DNA from: Marsupella aquatica
Taxonomy: Eukaryota; Marchantiophyta
Direction: 5' to 3'
Assembly (NCBI GenBank): GCA_973895155.1
Contig: OZ316897.1
Coordinates: 15,686,001-15,750,000, forward strand
Length of the DNA: 64,000 nucleotides
Made by a program: the position numbers and the translations under genes. The notes under the pieces are model-generated. The model searched no databases. It saw only the letters and a list, made by a program, of their open reading frames with translations, and was not told the DNA's origin. This document shows positions 12,666 to 24,239 of this stretch, in pieces; within the stretch, counting starts at the first letter, position 1; every line of letters starts with the position of its first letter.

Positions 12666-13624
12666 TTTACTCTTCCTCGCTAGCAAAAATGCCTGTTTGC
12701 TTGTGCCTTAAAACCCTCAAAAGAATTGCAAGAGCTTTCAACCTCTCCTTTCTTTCTTGGTGAGTACCACGTTGGTTGTTCTCCTATAGTCTGGGTGGGT
12801 CTCCATAAACGGCTCCTTATTTGTGCAAATTAGGTGATTTTGCCTGACTTGAATTGCCACCCAGTTCTCATAAAGTGAAGTGTGGCTTGTTCTCACATTT
12901 TAATGGCTAGTATTGGATCTCAGATAACTATAGAATAAAAAGAACTGAACCTAAACGACCTGGTTCTTGGAAAGCCATCCTTAATAAAAATTGTAAACAT
13001 TTACTCTTCCTCGCCAGCAAAAATGCTTGTTTTTGCTCAAAAGAATGGCGAGAGCTTCTTTCTTACTTGGTGCGTATCACTCGGCTTGCTGTCCAAAAGT
13101 GTGGGTGGGTCCCTACAAAATGGCTCATTATTCCTGCCAATTAGCTGCTCCTCTCCTCTCCTCTCCGTGCTCCCCAAGGAACGAAGCAATCCGACTCGAT
13201 TCTGACTTTTTAATTCATAAGGTATGGTGATGCTACGTGATGCAAGACACTTCGATGCCCAATTTTTGAGGTAGAAATGAGCTCTTATATGCGCAGCTGT
13301 ACTTTTAGAACCCTCAAAAGAATGGCGAGTTAGAGCTTTAATTTGGGAGCTCTTCTTTCTTCCTTGGAGGGTGGAGCAAGTGAATTTGGCGAGAGGCCCT
13401 AGAACCAAACCCCCTCACCCCAAGCTTCAAAACATTTATACTCTTCCTCGCTAGCAAAAATGCCTCTTTGCTTGCACCGTAAAAACCCTCAAAAGAATGG
13501 CAAGAGCTTTTAGGACCTCTTCTTTCTTCCTTGCTCCCTACCACCTCTTTGCTTGCACTGTAAAAACCCTCAAAAGAATGGCAAGAGCTTTCAGGACCTC
13601 TTCTTTCTTCCTTGCTCTATACCA
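12666..13624. repeat. Diverged module repeated five times (ctcttcctcgc...aaaagaatgg core)
   Basis: A module with the cores ctcttcctcgc, agcaaaaatgc, aaccctcaaaagaat and ttctttcttccttg appears at about 12670, 13006, 13300, 13441 and 13544. The last two form a clean 81-bp tandem (13463-13543 and 13544-13624) with only a few mismatches. The others are partial. It is non-coding. Confidence 0.8.
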
Positions 13625-14252
13625 CATGGCTCGTGCCACTATCCCCAAAGCAAAACCTGGTGGATGTAGGTTACTAAAATAAACCAAAAATATGTTCCAA
13701 AAATTAAAAATTTGCTCTAACTTGTTAATTTGTCCACCTAGAACCTGGTGGACAGGACAGTGATGTTTTAAAGGGCCACTGGCCATGACACTACCAGGAA
13801 ACACCAGGTTTAGCCATTTTTGGGATCCCTTGCCCCTTGGCTTGTTTTTCCTGGGGCCTTTTCCCCTCTTTTCCTCCCCTTCCCTTCCCTTCCCCTTCAT
13901 TGGGTTGTGTCTTTGGGATCTTATCTCCAGGTTCGGCGTTTTCTGTCTTTGTGCAGTGTGATATATTTTGGCTGAAAGTGTGAGAGCAAAGTCTCACCAT
14001 AGAGCCATAGAGGAGTGAGAAATCTTGGACAGTTCTCCTTTTATCCTGCTTATGGTGGGCCCCTAATGAACGGCTCATTATTCTTGCCAATTCGCTGCCC
14101 CATGCTCCTCTTCTCTCCTCTCTCCTCTCTCCATTCCTCTCCTCGAGGTGGTCCCCAGGAAACGAAGCAATCCCACTCGATTCTGACGGTTTAATTCATA
14201 GGGTACGGTGATGCTACGCGATGAGATGCGATGCGAGAGACTTTGGATGCCA
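13108..14252. repeat. Duplicated block of about 150-200 bp upstream of HSP70 copy 2
   Basis: Segment 13108-13262 recurs in the same orientation as 14047-14252. Shared landmarks in order are ggctcattattc, a pyrimidine run of ctcctct units, cgaagcaatcc, actcgattctgac, ttaattcata, ggtgatgctacg and a final gatgcc. The second copy has expanded ctcctct and gatgcga runs. Confidence 0.8.
13634..13794 (+). repeat. Dispersed MITE-like repeat, copy A
   Basis: This segment aligns to the reverse complement of 25886-26034. Shared landmarks are gcaaaacctggtggat, aggttactaaaat, an A/T-rich middle, tggtggacag and a terminal tttaaagggccact. The two copies are therefore inverted relative to each other and 12 kb apart. 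Ends are approximate and no coding capacity is present. Confidence 0.6.
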
Positions 14253-14630
14253 AAACCCAATGCTCATCTCCGCTTCCAAGTAATTTGATCACGTTTGTAA
14301 AAGTCTCGACGGCAACGCAGTTTCCGTATATTTTGTGTCACTCGACGATGATGTCTGTTGCAAGCCAGTCCGTCGTCTCCTCCCACGCGGCGGCTTTTCT
14401 TGAGAGGAACTTCATCTCTCGTCAACATTTTTGGGGAAATGGTGATTGATCAAGCAAACATTATTGTGTCGTTCCCTTGCCCCTCCATCTTGACGGTTAG
14501 GTCGGGAGCTTTTCCTCAAGCATTACAATCCGGAGATTAGACACGAGAGCGAGGAGGATTCAATTCCGGAGTTTTGGACTCAAGAAATATAGACAGAACG
14601 AGGGAGACTGTTGGAAGAGGCTCGACATAC

Positions 14631-14665
14631 AAACAGAGAGAGAGAGACGGAGAGAGAGGGTAGAG
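14631..14665 (+). repeat. GA-rich microsatellite in the HSP70 copy 2 leader
   Basis: A run of GA dinucleotides interrupted by cgg lies about 280-300 bp upstream of the second HSP70 start. In plants, such GA tracts are common in promoters and 5' untranslated regions. Confidence 0.6.
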
Positions 14666-14937
14666 GTGGGTTTGTGGCGGAGCGATGTAGCTTGTACATC
14701 AGAAAGCTTGAGGAATAGAGGAGCTGCCATGATTGACCCTACGAACGCATAGGGGAGCAGAAGAGAGTCTGAGTTCGAAGGTTTTATTACGGTCGGTGGA
14801 TGATGCACGTGGGTGCGAGGGAGAAATGATTTAACAAGAGAGGGCTGGAGAACGAGGAGTTGGGTGTCGACAGAGGGCTCTTGAGGCAAATTCCTCTGTA
14901 CCCCAATCATCTCGGCACGGAACGGTCGTGAGCCAAG

Positions 14938-16524
14938 ATGGTGGTCGGGAAGGAAGAGCAGGAAGTGTACCCGGCGATAGGCATAGACTTGGGATCCACG
15001 TACTCGTGTGTGGGAGTGTGGCAGAACAATTGGGTGGAGATCGTTGTCAACGAGCAGGGCAGCAGGAAAACCCCTTCGGTCGTGGCCTTCAGGGATGGGG
15101 AGCAACTCGTTGGAGATGCAGCAATAAACCAAGCGGCAATGAACACCGCCAACACAATCTACGACTTGAAGAGGATCATTGGCCGACGGTTTTCAGAGCC
15201 CTCGGTCCAGAGAGACTTGGAGGTCTGGCCATTCACGGTGACTCCTGGACCCAGAGAGCAGCCTCTGATCACCGTGTCTTCCAATGGTGAAGAAAGGCGG
15301 TTCACTGTTGATGAGGTCTGTGCCATACTTCTGAGGAGAATCAAGGAGATATCCGATGAGTTTCTCAAGTGTGATGTCAAGGATTGTGTCATAACTGTGC
15401 CTGGCAACTTCAGGATGGCACAGAGGTGGGCCATTGCCAACGCGGGGAAATTGGCGGGATTGAATGTGTTGAGGATTGTGAACGAGCCCAGCGCTGCGGC
15501 ATGTGCCTACGCATTGCACAGAGATTCTGTTATGACGGGAGGAGAGTCAAATCTCCTTATTTTTGACCTCGGTGGAGGGACTTTGAGTGTGGCTGTGGTG
15601 ACGGTGGAGGAAGGGATCATTGAAGTCAAGGCATTGGCTGGGGATTCCCACTTGGGAGGAGCAGATTTTGACAAGCGTATGGTGGGGTATTTTGTGAAAG
15701 AGTTCAAAACCAAACAGGGGAGAGACATCACTGGCAGTGCCCGGGCCATGAGGAAGCTGGAGGCGGCCTGTGAGAGGGCCAAACGGAGCCTCTCAGTCGC
15801 AAGGAGAAGTGCAGTTGACATTGATGCTCTTTTTGAAGGCATCGATTTCTACTCCACCATCACTCGGGAAGTTTTTGAGGAGATTAATATGGATTTATTT
15901 GAGAAGTGTCTTGAGCCCGTTGAGAGATGCCTGAGAGACTCTCGCATTCCAAAGAATGACATTCACAACGTTGTGCTTGTTGGTGGCTCCAGCCGCATTC
16001 CCAAGATTCAAGAGTTATTGCAGAAGTTCTTTGATGGTAAGGAGCTGTGCAAGTCTCATGTAAATCCGGATGAAGCTGTGGCTTTTGGTGCCGGTATCCT
16101 TGCTGGAGTCTTGGTGGGCAGTGAGGATGAAAAATTGAAACCGTTTATGTGCATCGAGGTTACTCCAAGATCTTTAGGTCTTGAGATCGCTGGAGGACCA
16201 ATGGTTGCAGTGATTCCCCGAAACACTTCCATTCCCACTTACAATTCTGTGGACTTCATCACTTACCCGAGTTACGGAACTTGTGTGCTGGTTGAGGTTT
16301 ACGAGGGAGAGGAGGAACGCGCTGCAGATAACGACCTCGTTGGAGTCTATGAGCTGAGAGACCTTCCGCCAGCTCCTCCAGGTGGCCTGCACATAGTTGT
16401 GACCTTTGATGTCGATGCAAACGCCTTTCTCAAAGTCAAGGCTCACATCCAGGACGGAGCGAATATTACGTGTGTTCCGATGCTTCCATCCACGCCACTC
16501 TATCCAATGGTGACAGGGTCATAG
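14938..16524 (+). CDS. Atypical lid-less HSP70, copy 2 (528 aa)
   Basis: Tandem paralog of the HSP70 at 9322. ATPase domain motifs are AIGIDLGSTYS, VPGNFRMAQR, RIVNEPSAAACAYAL, DLGGGT and VVLVGGSSRIPK. The substrate-binding beta domain follows (IEVTPRSLGLE, VIPRNTSIP, YEGEEE). As in copy 1, the protein ends before the helical lid, and both copies finish with the same short motif PSTPL, so the shortening predates their duplication. The K71 equivalent is retained (Lys78), but the D206 equivalent is Ser217 (GGGTLS). The leucine-rich linker is altered to PFMCIEV. It is an intronless, intact frame. The start is the first ATG, 13 codons before the conserved GIDLG. Given the shared lesions it may be a non-foldase HSP70 relative; it could still bind nucleotide. 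Confidence 0.9.
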   Translation: MVVGKEEQEVYPAIGIDLGSTYSCVGVWQNNWVEIVVNEQGSRKTPSVVAFRDGEQLVGDAAINQAAMNTANTIYDLKRIIGRRFSEPSVQRDLEVWPFTVTPGPREQPLITVSSNGEERRFTVDEVCAILLRRIKEISDEFLKCDVKDCVITVPGNFRMAQRWAIANAGKLAGLNVLRIVNEPSAAACAYALHRDSVMTGGESNLLIFDLGGGTLSVAVVTVEEGIIEVKALAGDSHLGGADFDKRMVGYFVKEFKTKQGRDITGSARAMRKLEAACERAKRSLSVARRSAVDIDALFEGIDFYSTITREVFEEINMDLFEKCLEPVERCLRDSRIPKNDIHNVVLVGGSSRIPKIQELLQKFFDGKELCKSHVNPDEAVAFGAGILAGVLVGSEDEKLKPFMCIEVTPRSLGLEIAGGPMVAVIPRNTSIPTYNSVDFITYPSYGTCVLVEVYEGEEERAADNDLVGVYELRDLPPAPPGGLHIVVTFDVDANAFLKVKAHIQDGANITCVPMLPSTPLYPMVTGS

Positions 16525-19405
16525 TTGCAGCAGAGGTTCAAAATGGATTCTGGATACGAATATTGCACCTCGGGCTTTGCAAGTTTCCCAAATTCATTGC
16601 TTTTTGTGAGTCCCTGCTACTTACTCTGCCTACTCTTCCTGTGATCAAATGAGCCCTATATTCGTTCTTTGTCTCTTGTCGGTCAAGGTCCTCTTCAGAC
16701 AGAATGATGTGTTGGGAATGTGACCAGGCAACACGGCAGTTCTTGGGAACTCGGTTGTCATAGCATGGATGAACTGGAGTCGCTGACGTAAATGATACTG
16801 TCCCCCTGGAGATGTCTTAGTTTTACTTTTCCTCTCCTTGACATATATTTTCAGTTCGTTTGACGAGTGAGACGGATGCAAATTCTTGGGGCCCCCACAA
16901 ATGCAAGTATCCTGTTCGGTCGCTTCGCTCCTTGCAAATACAGTACATAGCGCTCTGCGAGATACTGTTCAGATCATGTGCATTGAGTAAGCAGATCAGA
17001 ACCTGACAAACCAGCCGACTTTTGTGCACGATATACTTTGGCTCACTATCTGTTGGATTGTGCCCGGAAATTCGGTCTTAGCTGTGGCCTTGTCAATTTC
17101 TACGAGTTAGGTTCTTCCCAGGCACTTGTCATGGTATGACATTTCTTCAGTAGCCTACTCACTGGACCCAATCTACGGAATAGCTGATTACATAAGATCA
17201 TATACTATAAGATCGTTTCCCGCTGGATTTCTCGCTTAGCAACACTGCGATTGGAAGTTGCCCTATGGTTTTGAAGTGTTGACAACTAGATTTGTTGATC
17301 TGTTTCTGGTCAATTTGCCTCTTCTTTGCCGTCGTTTTTATATCGGTAGCCAATGATTTTATTTTGAAATCCACAAAAGTGTTTTAGATACATGGAAGTC
17401 TAGAACCTACATCACATCCTGAGATGCACGACACCGCTGTGCAATGCTGACGCATGTATCTAACGATCATTTACCATATAACACCACATTCGGATGTGAA
17501 GATTGTGCCGAAGATATTAGAAAATATCTCATGCACGGAATAATTCTAAAGCAAGGGATTCTTGAAATCGAGCTCTCTATCAGTGAAAGTGATCCGCCAC
17601 TGAACTGACGCTGATGGTTGTTTTGCAGAAATGAAGAGCGCCCGGTCATGCAGCAAATTCATATCGCAGATGTCCCACATACTTCGAGTGATGTGTGCGC
17701 AACCGAAAGCTTGTAAAGATCCCCGAGGAATAATGTATCACAATTTTTCATATGTTGACTGTTCTGGATCGCCATCTCCTGATCTGTAGGGCCTCAGTAC
17801 AATCCAGTCACTTCAGGACGGTTAATTGGCCCTCTGCTCTCGGTTAGTAAGGACAGTAGCAACATTATGATTGTTATGTATAGTTGTACCAACACATTGA
17901 AGAATTCTCATTTATTTACTTAGACATTCGAAGATAGATTTCAGATGCAGATACAGGAAGTTCACTTTAGGTTCTGGAGGGATAGCTTAAGGGTTCTGTC
18001 ATGGGAGTCTTCTCGTTATTGAAGAAGTATTTTGCTTTTGTCAGACACGAGGCCGGTACTGTAGCAAGGGTTGTTCCTTCTGAGTCCATTACTCAAAGAC
18101 ATGTCAGGGCTGGAAACCTGCCTCTTGTGTCCTGACAGGTATTCGTTCTCGCATCAACTGGGATCATAGTGTTATCTTGTGATGACGCGTTGGATCAGCT
18201 GATCTAGAGGAGAAGGTACAGATTCAGGCTGACAGGATTTGTAGCGAAATGCATCCCGTGCTTAAGCGCGTGTAGTGTGAGGTTTGTGTCACTGGGTGTC
18301 CTTTCTATCCGAGCTCTTCTGGCCACAGTAGTTGAGATGATTAGAAACATAACACATGGCTAGAGAAATGCCTAACTGTCCTCTTTTGCGTCTTCATTGG
18401 GATTACTGTTTACTGACGCGGGTTAAGTGCAGTGGAGCTACTAAAATTGATTTCATGAACTTAATAATGTCAAAAGACGATATCTGCAGCCTGGGTATAC
18501 TCCTAATGTTTCATATTTAGCCCATTGACATTAGTGCTGTCTTGGCTTGAAGGGTTGTAGTGTCATCCAAGAGAAACGTGCTTTGATGAGTAATCGTATG
18601 GCAAACTTGCATCGATTATTTCCGAAGGCACAGTCAATAGAACGAGAGACATTTTATTTTGATCGTACTTCGGAGATTTTGCATTTGGTTTCTCATTGAG
18701 CACTCAAAGCCAGTTTGCGCTACACCAATCCTTGCAAAGACGGTATCTGATGTGATGGTTGAAGATATTTCACAAGCTATTTGTTAGACGTGGATGCTTT
18801 TTGGAGAAGCTAAAGGGACTTCTGCAGACCGCATCATCACGCCTCTGCGTTTGAAAGGGAAGGAAAAGATCCTCTCCGATTCCATGGACTATTGAATGCT
18901 CAAACTCGAGTAGGAAAGTACATCTACCACTTCACAACTCTCCTCGAAACGTAAAAGAAAACTCAGTCTGTGACTTTGTCTCTGCAGTTGAATTTGATCA
19001 TGTCCTTCAATTTCACCAGTTTCAGCTAGAGATTCGAAACAAGGCAACAACTAGCGCATATTTGCAAAAGCCTCGTCACCAAAATCTGACGAGGAAATCA
19101 GGAAGAGGTATCTGAACTTTGCTTTTCTCCATATCAAGCCCGAAGCTTCATTTTTCGCACATGTCAAGATAGCTTTCCTGTCAAATGCTATCCAGCGAAC
19201 CTAGGAATTCAACGGTTGTCAACACTCACTCTGACCAACGAGTTTTTTTCCCAATTGCTTGTCAGTGAGAGTACCTGACGGATTCGGAATGGCTGTCACT
19301 ATGGTTGCTCGCAAAATCGGTGAATCGATGAACAGTTTACTGCTGGTTACAACGCCAAATTGCACGGTCTGGGCTGCCAGTGAGAACTGTTAACAGCAGT
19401 CACTT
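16525..19405. other. Intergenic stretch, nothing recognised
   Basis: About 2.9 kb between HSP70 copy 2 and the duplicated PPR tail. Only short ORFs without family features are present. No RNA gene, transposon end or clear tandem repeat was seen. Confidence 0.5.
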
Positions 19406-19702
19406 TCCAGCTGGCACAGAGAGCTTTCAATTTGGTCACCAGTAATCACCACAAGAACACACGCGATCTCTAATATGGTGAAATGGATGAACAGCCTATT
19501 GCTCGTTACATTGAAGAATCTGGGCTGCCAGTGACTGTCCCTTTCCCGCCAGCACAAGAAGGCTTTCAATCTGGTCACCAGTAATCACCACAAGAACACA
19601 AGCCATCTCTAAAATGGTGAAATCCCGCCAGCACAAGAAGGCTTTCAATCTGGTCACCAGTAATCACCACAAGAACACAAGCCATCTCTAAAATGGTGAA
19701 AG
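19406..19702 (-). repeat. Tandem copies of the PPR gene's last codons
   Basis: A perfect 79-bp tandem, 19545-19623 and 19624-19702, includes the final coding bases of the PPR gene. Read on the minus strand, each copy encodes FHHFRDGLCSCGDYW and a stop. A third, more diverged copy (about 19435-19485) still reads FHHIRDRVCSCGDYW plus stop in frame. The true gene end is the copy at 19654; the others lie downstream of its stop. Confidence 0.9.
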
Positions 19703-22700
19703 CGATTTGCATCCCTCGCTATAATTTCGCGTCGTGTCACCTTCGAGACCAACTTGGTTGCGTTATGGCAATCTGGACACACCCGAAGGTTCTTCCTTAC
19801 ATGTATTGGTTCTCCCCGAGGTACGTGCATAAGTCCGTAAGCAATAGCCAACCTCTCACTGTGAGAGCAAAGAGCTACTTCCTTATCCTCCTCATTGATA
19901 TCATGCAACACAAGCCGGGTATCCGGAATGTAACCTTCAGCCTTAAGTTTCTTAGTCAAATTATTCAGCTCAGTATATATCGCCTTCGCTTCTGGGTGAG
20001 ATGTATCCCCTGCAACAAATTCATGGATCTTCTTATCAACTTCAATCCAGCTACGCCCTGGCTCCTTCCGCACACCTCTCTTTTGCATCAATCTGCGCAC
20101 CAATGAAACCTTCTCCCACTTGCCAGCTGCTCCATAGATGTTGGAGAGGAGCACATATGCGGCGGCATTATTGGGATCCAACTTAAAAAGTTCGTTTGCG
20201 GACAGTTCACCCAACTCCACATTACCATAAGTTCTACAAGCACCCAACAAGGCTGTCCAAGTTACTACACCTGGTTCAACTGGCATGTCACTAATGAACC
20301 GCATTGCTTCCTCCAAGTGTCCAGCTCGCCCAAGAAGATCCACCATGCAGGTATAATGCACAATGTTAGGATCGATGCTGTAATCTTCCTTCATAGCTGA
20401 AAAGAGTCTACGACCGGTATCAAGAAGGCCTCCATGACAACACGCTGATAACACTGCTACAAATGTAGTCCCGTTGGGCTTCACAAGCTCCGCATTCATT
20501 TTCCTGAACAGTGACAGGGCTTCCAGACCACATCCATGGTATGCAAGTCCACCAATCATGGTAGTCCATGTGAATACATCACGTTTCTCCATTTTGTCGA
20601 AAACTTGTCGGGCAACATCTATTCTCCCACTCTCTGCATACATGTGAACCAGTGCAGTGCCCACACGCAAATCTGACTCCAGTCCCGCTTTACTAGCATG
20701 GCCATGAACGTCCTCCACCCACTCCAAAGCCCCCGCACTAGCAGAGGCATTGAGAAGACTCACATAAGTGAATGCATTTGGTTCAAAGCCTTCCCGTTGC
20801 ATTCGGAGAAACAGTTGATATGCTTCATGCCCACATCCATGCTGTGCAAGTCCACCGATCATTACAGTCCATGTAACTATAGAACGTCTCTCCATTCTGT
20901 CAAAAATCAATCGGGCCTCATCTACAGTGCCACTCCTTGCATACATGTGAACCAGTGCATTGGCAACACGCAAATCTGAGTCCAATCCCGCTTTGCTAGC
21001 ATGGCCATGAACCTCCTTCACCCAGTCCAAAGCCCCTGCACTTGCAGATGCATTCAGGATGCTCATATAAGTGATTGCATTCGGTTCAAAGCCTTCCCGT
21101 CGCATTTGGAGAAATAGTCGATATGCTTCAAGCCCACATCCATGTTGTGCAAGTCCACCGATCATTCCATTCCATGTGACTACATCGCGTTTCTCCATTC
21201 TGCCGAAAAGTCGTCGTGCGTCATTTATACTGCCACTCTCGGCATACATGTGAACCAGTGCATTACCCACACGCAAATCTGACTCCAATCCCGCTCTGCT
21301 AGCATGGCCATGAACCTCCTTCACCCACTCCAGAGCCCCCACACTTGCAGATGCATTCAGGATGCTCATATAAGTGATTACATTTGGTTCGAAGCCTTCC
21401 CTTCTCATTTGGAGAAACAATTCATATGCTTCCACACCACGACCACATTCTGCGTATGCTCCAATCATGATGTTCCATGTGATGACATCGCGATTGGTCA
21501 AATCTTCAAAAACTCGCCTTGCGTCCGGGATGCACCCACACTTTGCATACATCTTGAGGAGTGCAGTCCCAACTCGCACATCTGATTCAAAGCCAGCATG
21601 TCGGATCCACTCGTGAATTTGTTTTCCCCACGTTAGAGCTAATGGGCTGGCACATGCCTTCAGGAGACACAGATATGTGACCTCATCAGGCAGCACGCCA
21701 TCCTTGCGCATTAGTGTGAAGAGTTCCAGTGCGGATTCAGTATCATCGCTCCTAGAATATCCTGTAATCATCATGTTCCAAGTACTAACACTCTTACTAT
21801 CGATTTCATCAAAAACTCGCCGCGCATCCCACAGTTCCCCACATTGGATGTACACATTCACAAGGGAGCCCGCCACATATGGATTCTTATCCATTCCAGT
21901 CTTAATGATGCAGTCATGAACCTGCTTGGCCGTTAAAAGGTCTTTGTGCTTCGAACACCTTCTCAGAACATCCACGTACGTGTAGGAGTTGACGGTAATA
22001 CCTCGTTGTAGACGATTCGTCAATTTAGAAAGTGCTTCACTCGCGGTACCAGCGCTATGCATGTGCGTACTGCCATTCCCTTGTGCAGTGTCTGGAGACC
22101 GATCTCTCCTGCCATAATTGGCAAGAGATTGCAATATGCCTCCTGGGGTTGACCGGCCATCATTCCAAAGTGTCTTCCTGAGCTGCTCCTCGGTTTTCGG
22201 GACTTCATGTGATACATGCTGCGCTCCTACTCCAGCTTCGATTGGCTTACTGAAATTTGGGTTTGAATTGCTAGAAGCAGTTCTGTTCGACCATCTTCGG
22301 AGAGGTTGTTTACCAGGCATGGAGCTCGTTTCAAGCCTTGGATCAAGTCGTCCATTAATTGCACTTGGGGGTCGCTGATCAGATGTCGTCTTCTCCGCTC
22401 GCCAGGACTTTCTATGCCCTGAGACAGTGCTCACTGTGGGTACTGACTTAGAGCTAGCCCTCAAACCCGGCTGGACAGCTTCGAGCGTTGATGACGAAGT
22501 AATTTGCTTTAAATTCCCAGGAGCATTCAAGTCCCGCGTCTTGCTCTGATCTACGCTTGCTTGGGAAGGGAATTGAGGCTCAAGTGCAGTGAGGAGCTGG
22601 GTGACTGGAAAGGAATAATTCCCTGGGCGTCGATGACCTTCGTCACACGGTCGATTGCAAGACTGTACATCAACAGTTCGCTTCGGTTCGCTGCTGGGAT

Positions 22701-23446
22701 ACAAATTGAATCCTTCCTTAACCTTTTCCTTCGGCCATGGCCTATGCTGTTTCAGCACTCTGGCATCTCCATAAAAAGAAGATGGGAAATGCATCAAACA
22801 AAAACTGCCATGTAATTTATTAGCCAGAAGAAGCACCCTATGGCTCTGATGCCTGAAAAAATGGAAACATACAATTTAGAAGTTAGAGGGAAGGAAAATG
22901 GTGGGCAATGCTCTACAATCTAAAGAAGCGACGAAGGACTGTGTGCATCGGAGACACTTTTGTGAGAAGGGAAGGGAAGCATTCCTCCATTGAATTCACA
23001 GGAGATTTATTCCCATTAGCCTATGTCCAACCCTAAGTTCGAGTACCTCCTAATGAATAAAAATGAGCCACTGAAGGAGTTAACAGAGGCAAATTATAGA
23101 TTTGAAAATGTGCGGAAAATTTTCCCAAGTGTAGCAACAGAAGAATCAGAAACGAAATCTAAGCGAAGGTCACAAGCAGACAGTAATGCCTATTTACGTC
23201 CAGAAGGACAGAAAGTAATCAACAACGGAGCAAAAAAATGAAATGTAGATAAAAACCTTGGGATCAACCTAACCTGATGTTATGCGAGGAATGCTGGCGA
23301 CCCCGTTGACAGTGTCGACAATACTGGAACGAGAGGACGATGGAGCAAGAGGAGAGGTGCGGGGCCTGCTGCTGCTGAGGCAGTATCTGCACCGGCGCCC
23401 CGAACCCCGGCAGGATGAAGCTGCCTCCTTTCATGACTTCACTCAT
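19654..23446 (-). CDS. PPR protein of the DYW class, organelle RNA editing factor (2 exons)
   Basis: Predicted organellar C-to-U RNA editing protein: PPR tracts bind RNA and the DYW domain is the cytidine deaminase. Exon 1 is 23446-23274 and exon 2 is 22852-19654; the junction (CAG/GTTAGG, TTTTTCAG/G) is phase 2 and restores frame, giving 1123 residues. About 340 N-terminal residues are low-complexity and probably contain a transit peptide. PLS-type repeats follow, including three near-identical 101-residue units, then E/E+ and a full DYW domain with HSE, the CPDC zinc ligands and the terminal CSCGDYW. All deaminase ligands are present. The acceptor at 22853 and continuing frame favour the two-exon model; a one-exon start at the ATG at 22794 is the alternative. 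No neighbour suggests its RNA target. Confidence 0.88.
20698..21606 (-). repeat. Three in-frame 303-bp repeats inside the PPR gene
   Basis: Anchored on the motif atggccatgaac, units begin at 20698, 21001 and 21304, exactly 303 bp (101 codons, one P-L-S triplet) apart. They encode near-identical residues such as ALVHMYAESG and GGLAQHGCG. The fourth position (21607) is clearly diverged. This indicates fairly recent in-frame amplification or gene conversion within the gene. Confidence 0.9.
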
Positions 23447-23680
23447 AGCTAGCAACCCAACTCCTCCACACTTCCCTCAATGAACCCGCTCTCGCATTTT
23501 TCCCTTCTCTCCCTAAAAATTGAACTCCCTGATACAGAATTTCCGGCAGGATGAAGCTGCTTCCTTTCATCACTTCACTCATAGCTAGCAATCCCTCTCC
23601 TCCACACTTCCCTCAATGAACCCGCTCTCGCATTTTTCCCTTCTCTCCCTAAACATTGAACTCCCTGGTACAGAATTTCC
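23407..23680 (-). repeat. 136-bp tandem duplication across the PPR start codon
   Basis: Units 23407-23542 and 23543-23680 are near-identical. Unit 1 contains the predicted PPR start (ATG at 23446) and first codons, MSEVMKGGSFILPG. Unit 2, upstream, carries a copy of the same start, MSEVMKGSSFILP. Translation from this upstream ATG runs into the duplicated 5' leader and meets a stop, so it would act as an upstream ORF if transcribed. Confidence 0.85.
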
Positions 23681-24239
23681 TTCACTCGCCTTCCGCCCAC
23701 GTCCACCCCTGCTCTGCTCGAAGACCAATGCCCCCCGGCTCTGCGCTTCCGCCATTCTGCCATTGAGATGGGTGCAACCGAATCTCAATCCAGTTCAACA
23801 TCTGCAGTAATCGAACGCAAATTTGGTGCCTGCGAGCTACTGTAGCTCGATCTCCCACCAGCTAACGAGCTTAAACCCCAGATCTTTTGTTCACCCAAAT
23901 GAAGAGCTTAGAAATTTGATGCACTAGCTTAAGGTGAGTACATTCAAGCATGTGCTGCCATTTTCCATTTTGAGAGACGCACTCTTCCCTGTCCAAGTTC
24001 CTGCAATTTCACAAACTCACTCTCCCCATCTAAAGTTTCACACTTGGATGGTGCCATTTCTTGTTATCGTGTCAGACTTTGGAGGAAGAAAAACAAAGTG
24101 TTACAGCTCAATGGAGAGTCGTGGTAAACTCAATGGAGAGTCATGGTGAACTGGTTGTTTTGAGTCCAGTATTAGCACTTGACACAAACTTGACACAAAG
24201 AGAAGCAAAGAAGCTAGAAACACTACCAGTAGTGCCAAG
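23681..24239. other. Upstream region of the PPR gene
   Basis: Likely promoter and leader region for the minus-strand PPR gene. No gene or clear motif is seen. Confidence 0.4.

Larger units (their letters stand above)
10900..14937. other. Repeat-rich spacer between the two HSP70 genes
   Basis: No gene is supported. 10900-12650 is unique-looking DNA with only short ORFs. 12660-14260 is built from diverged copies of a few modules, listed separately. The last 600 bp presumably include the promoter and leader of the second HSP70. Confidence 0.5.

Noticed and set aside
14300-14937. Heat-shock elements for HSP70 copy 2
   Set aside because: Only isolated GAA and TTC words with wrong spacing.
22794-22852. 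One-exon start of the PPR gene at ATG 22794
   Set aside because: The frame stays open upstream to a good acceptor and joins in phase to an upstream exon with its own ATG; still possible as an alternative.
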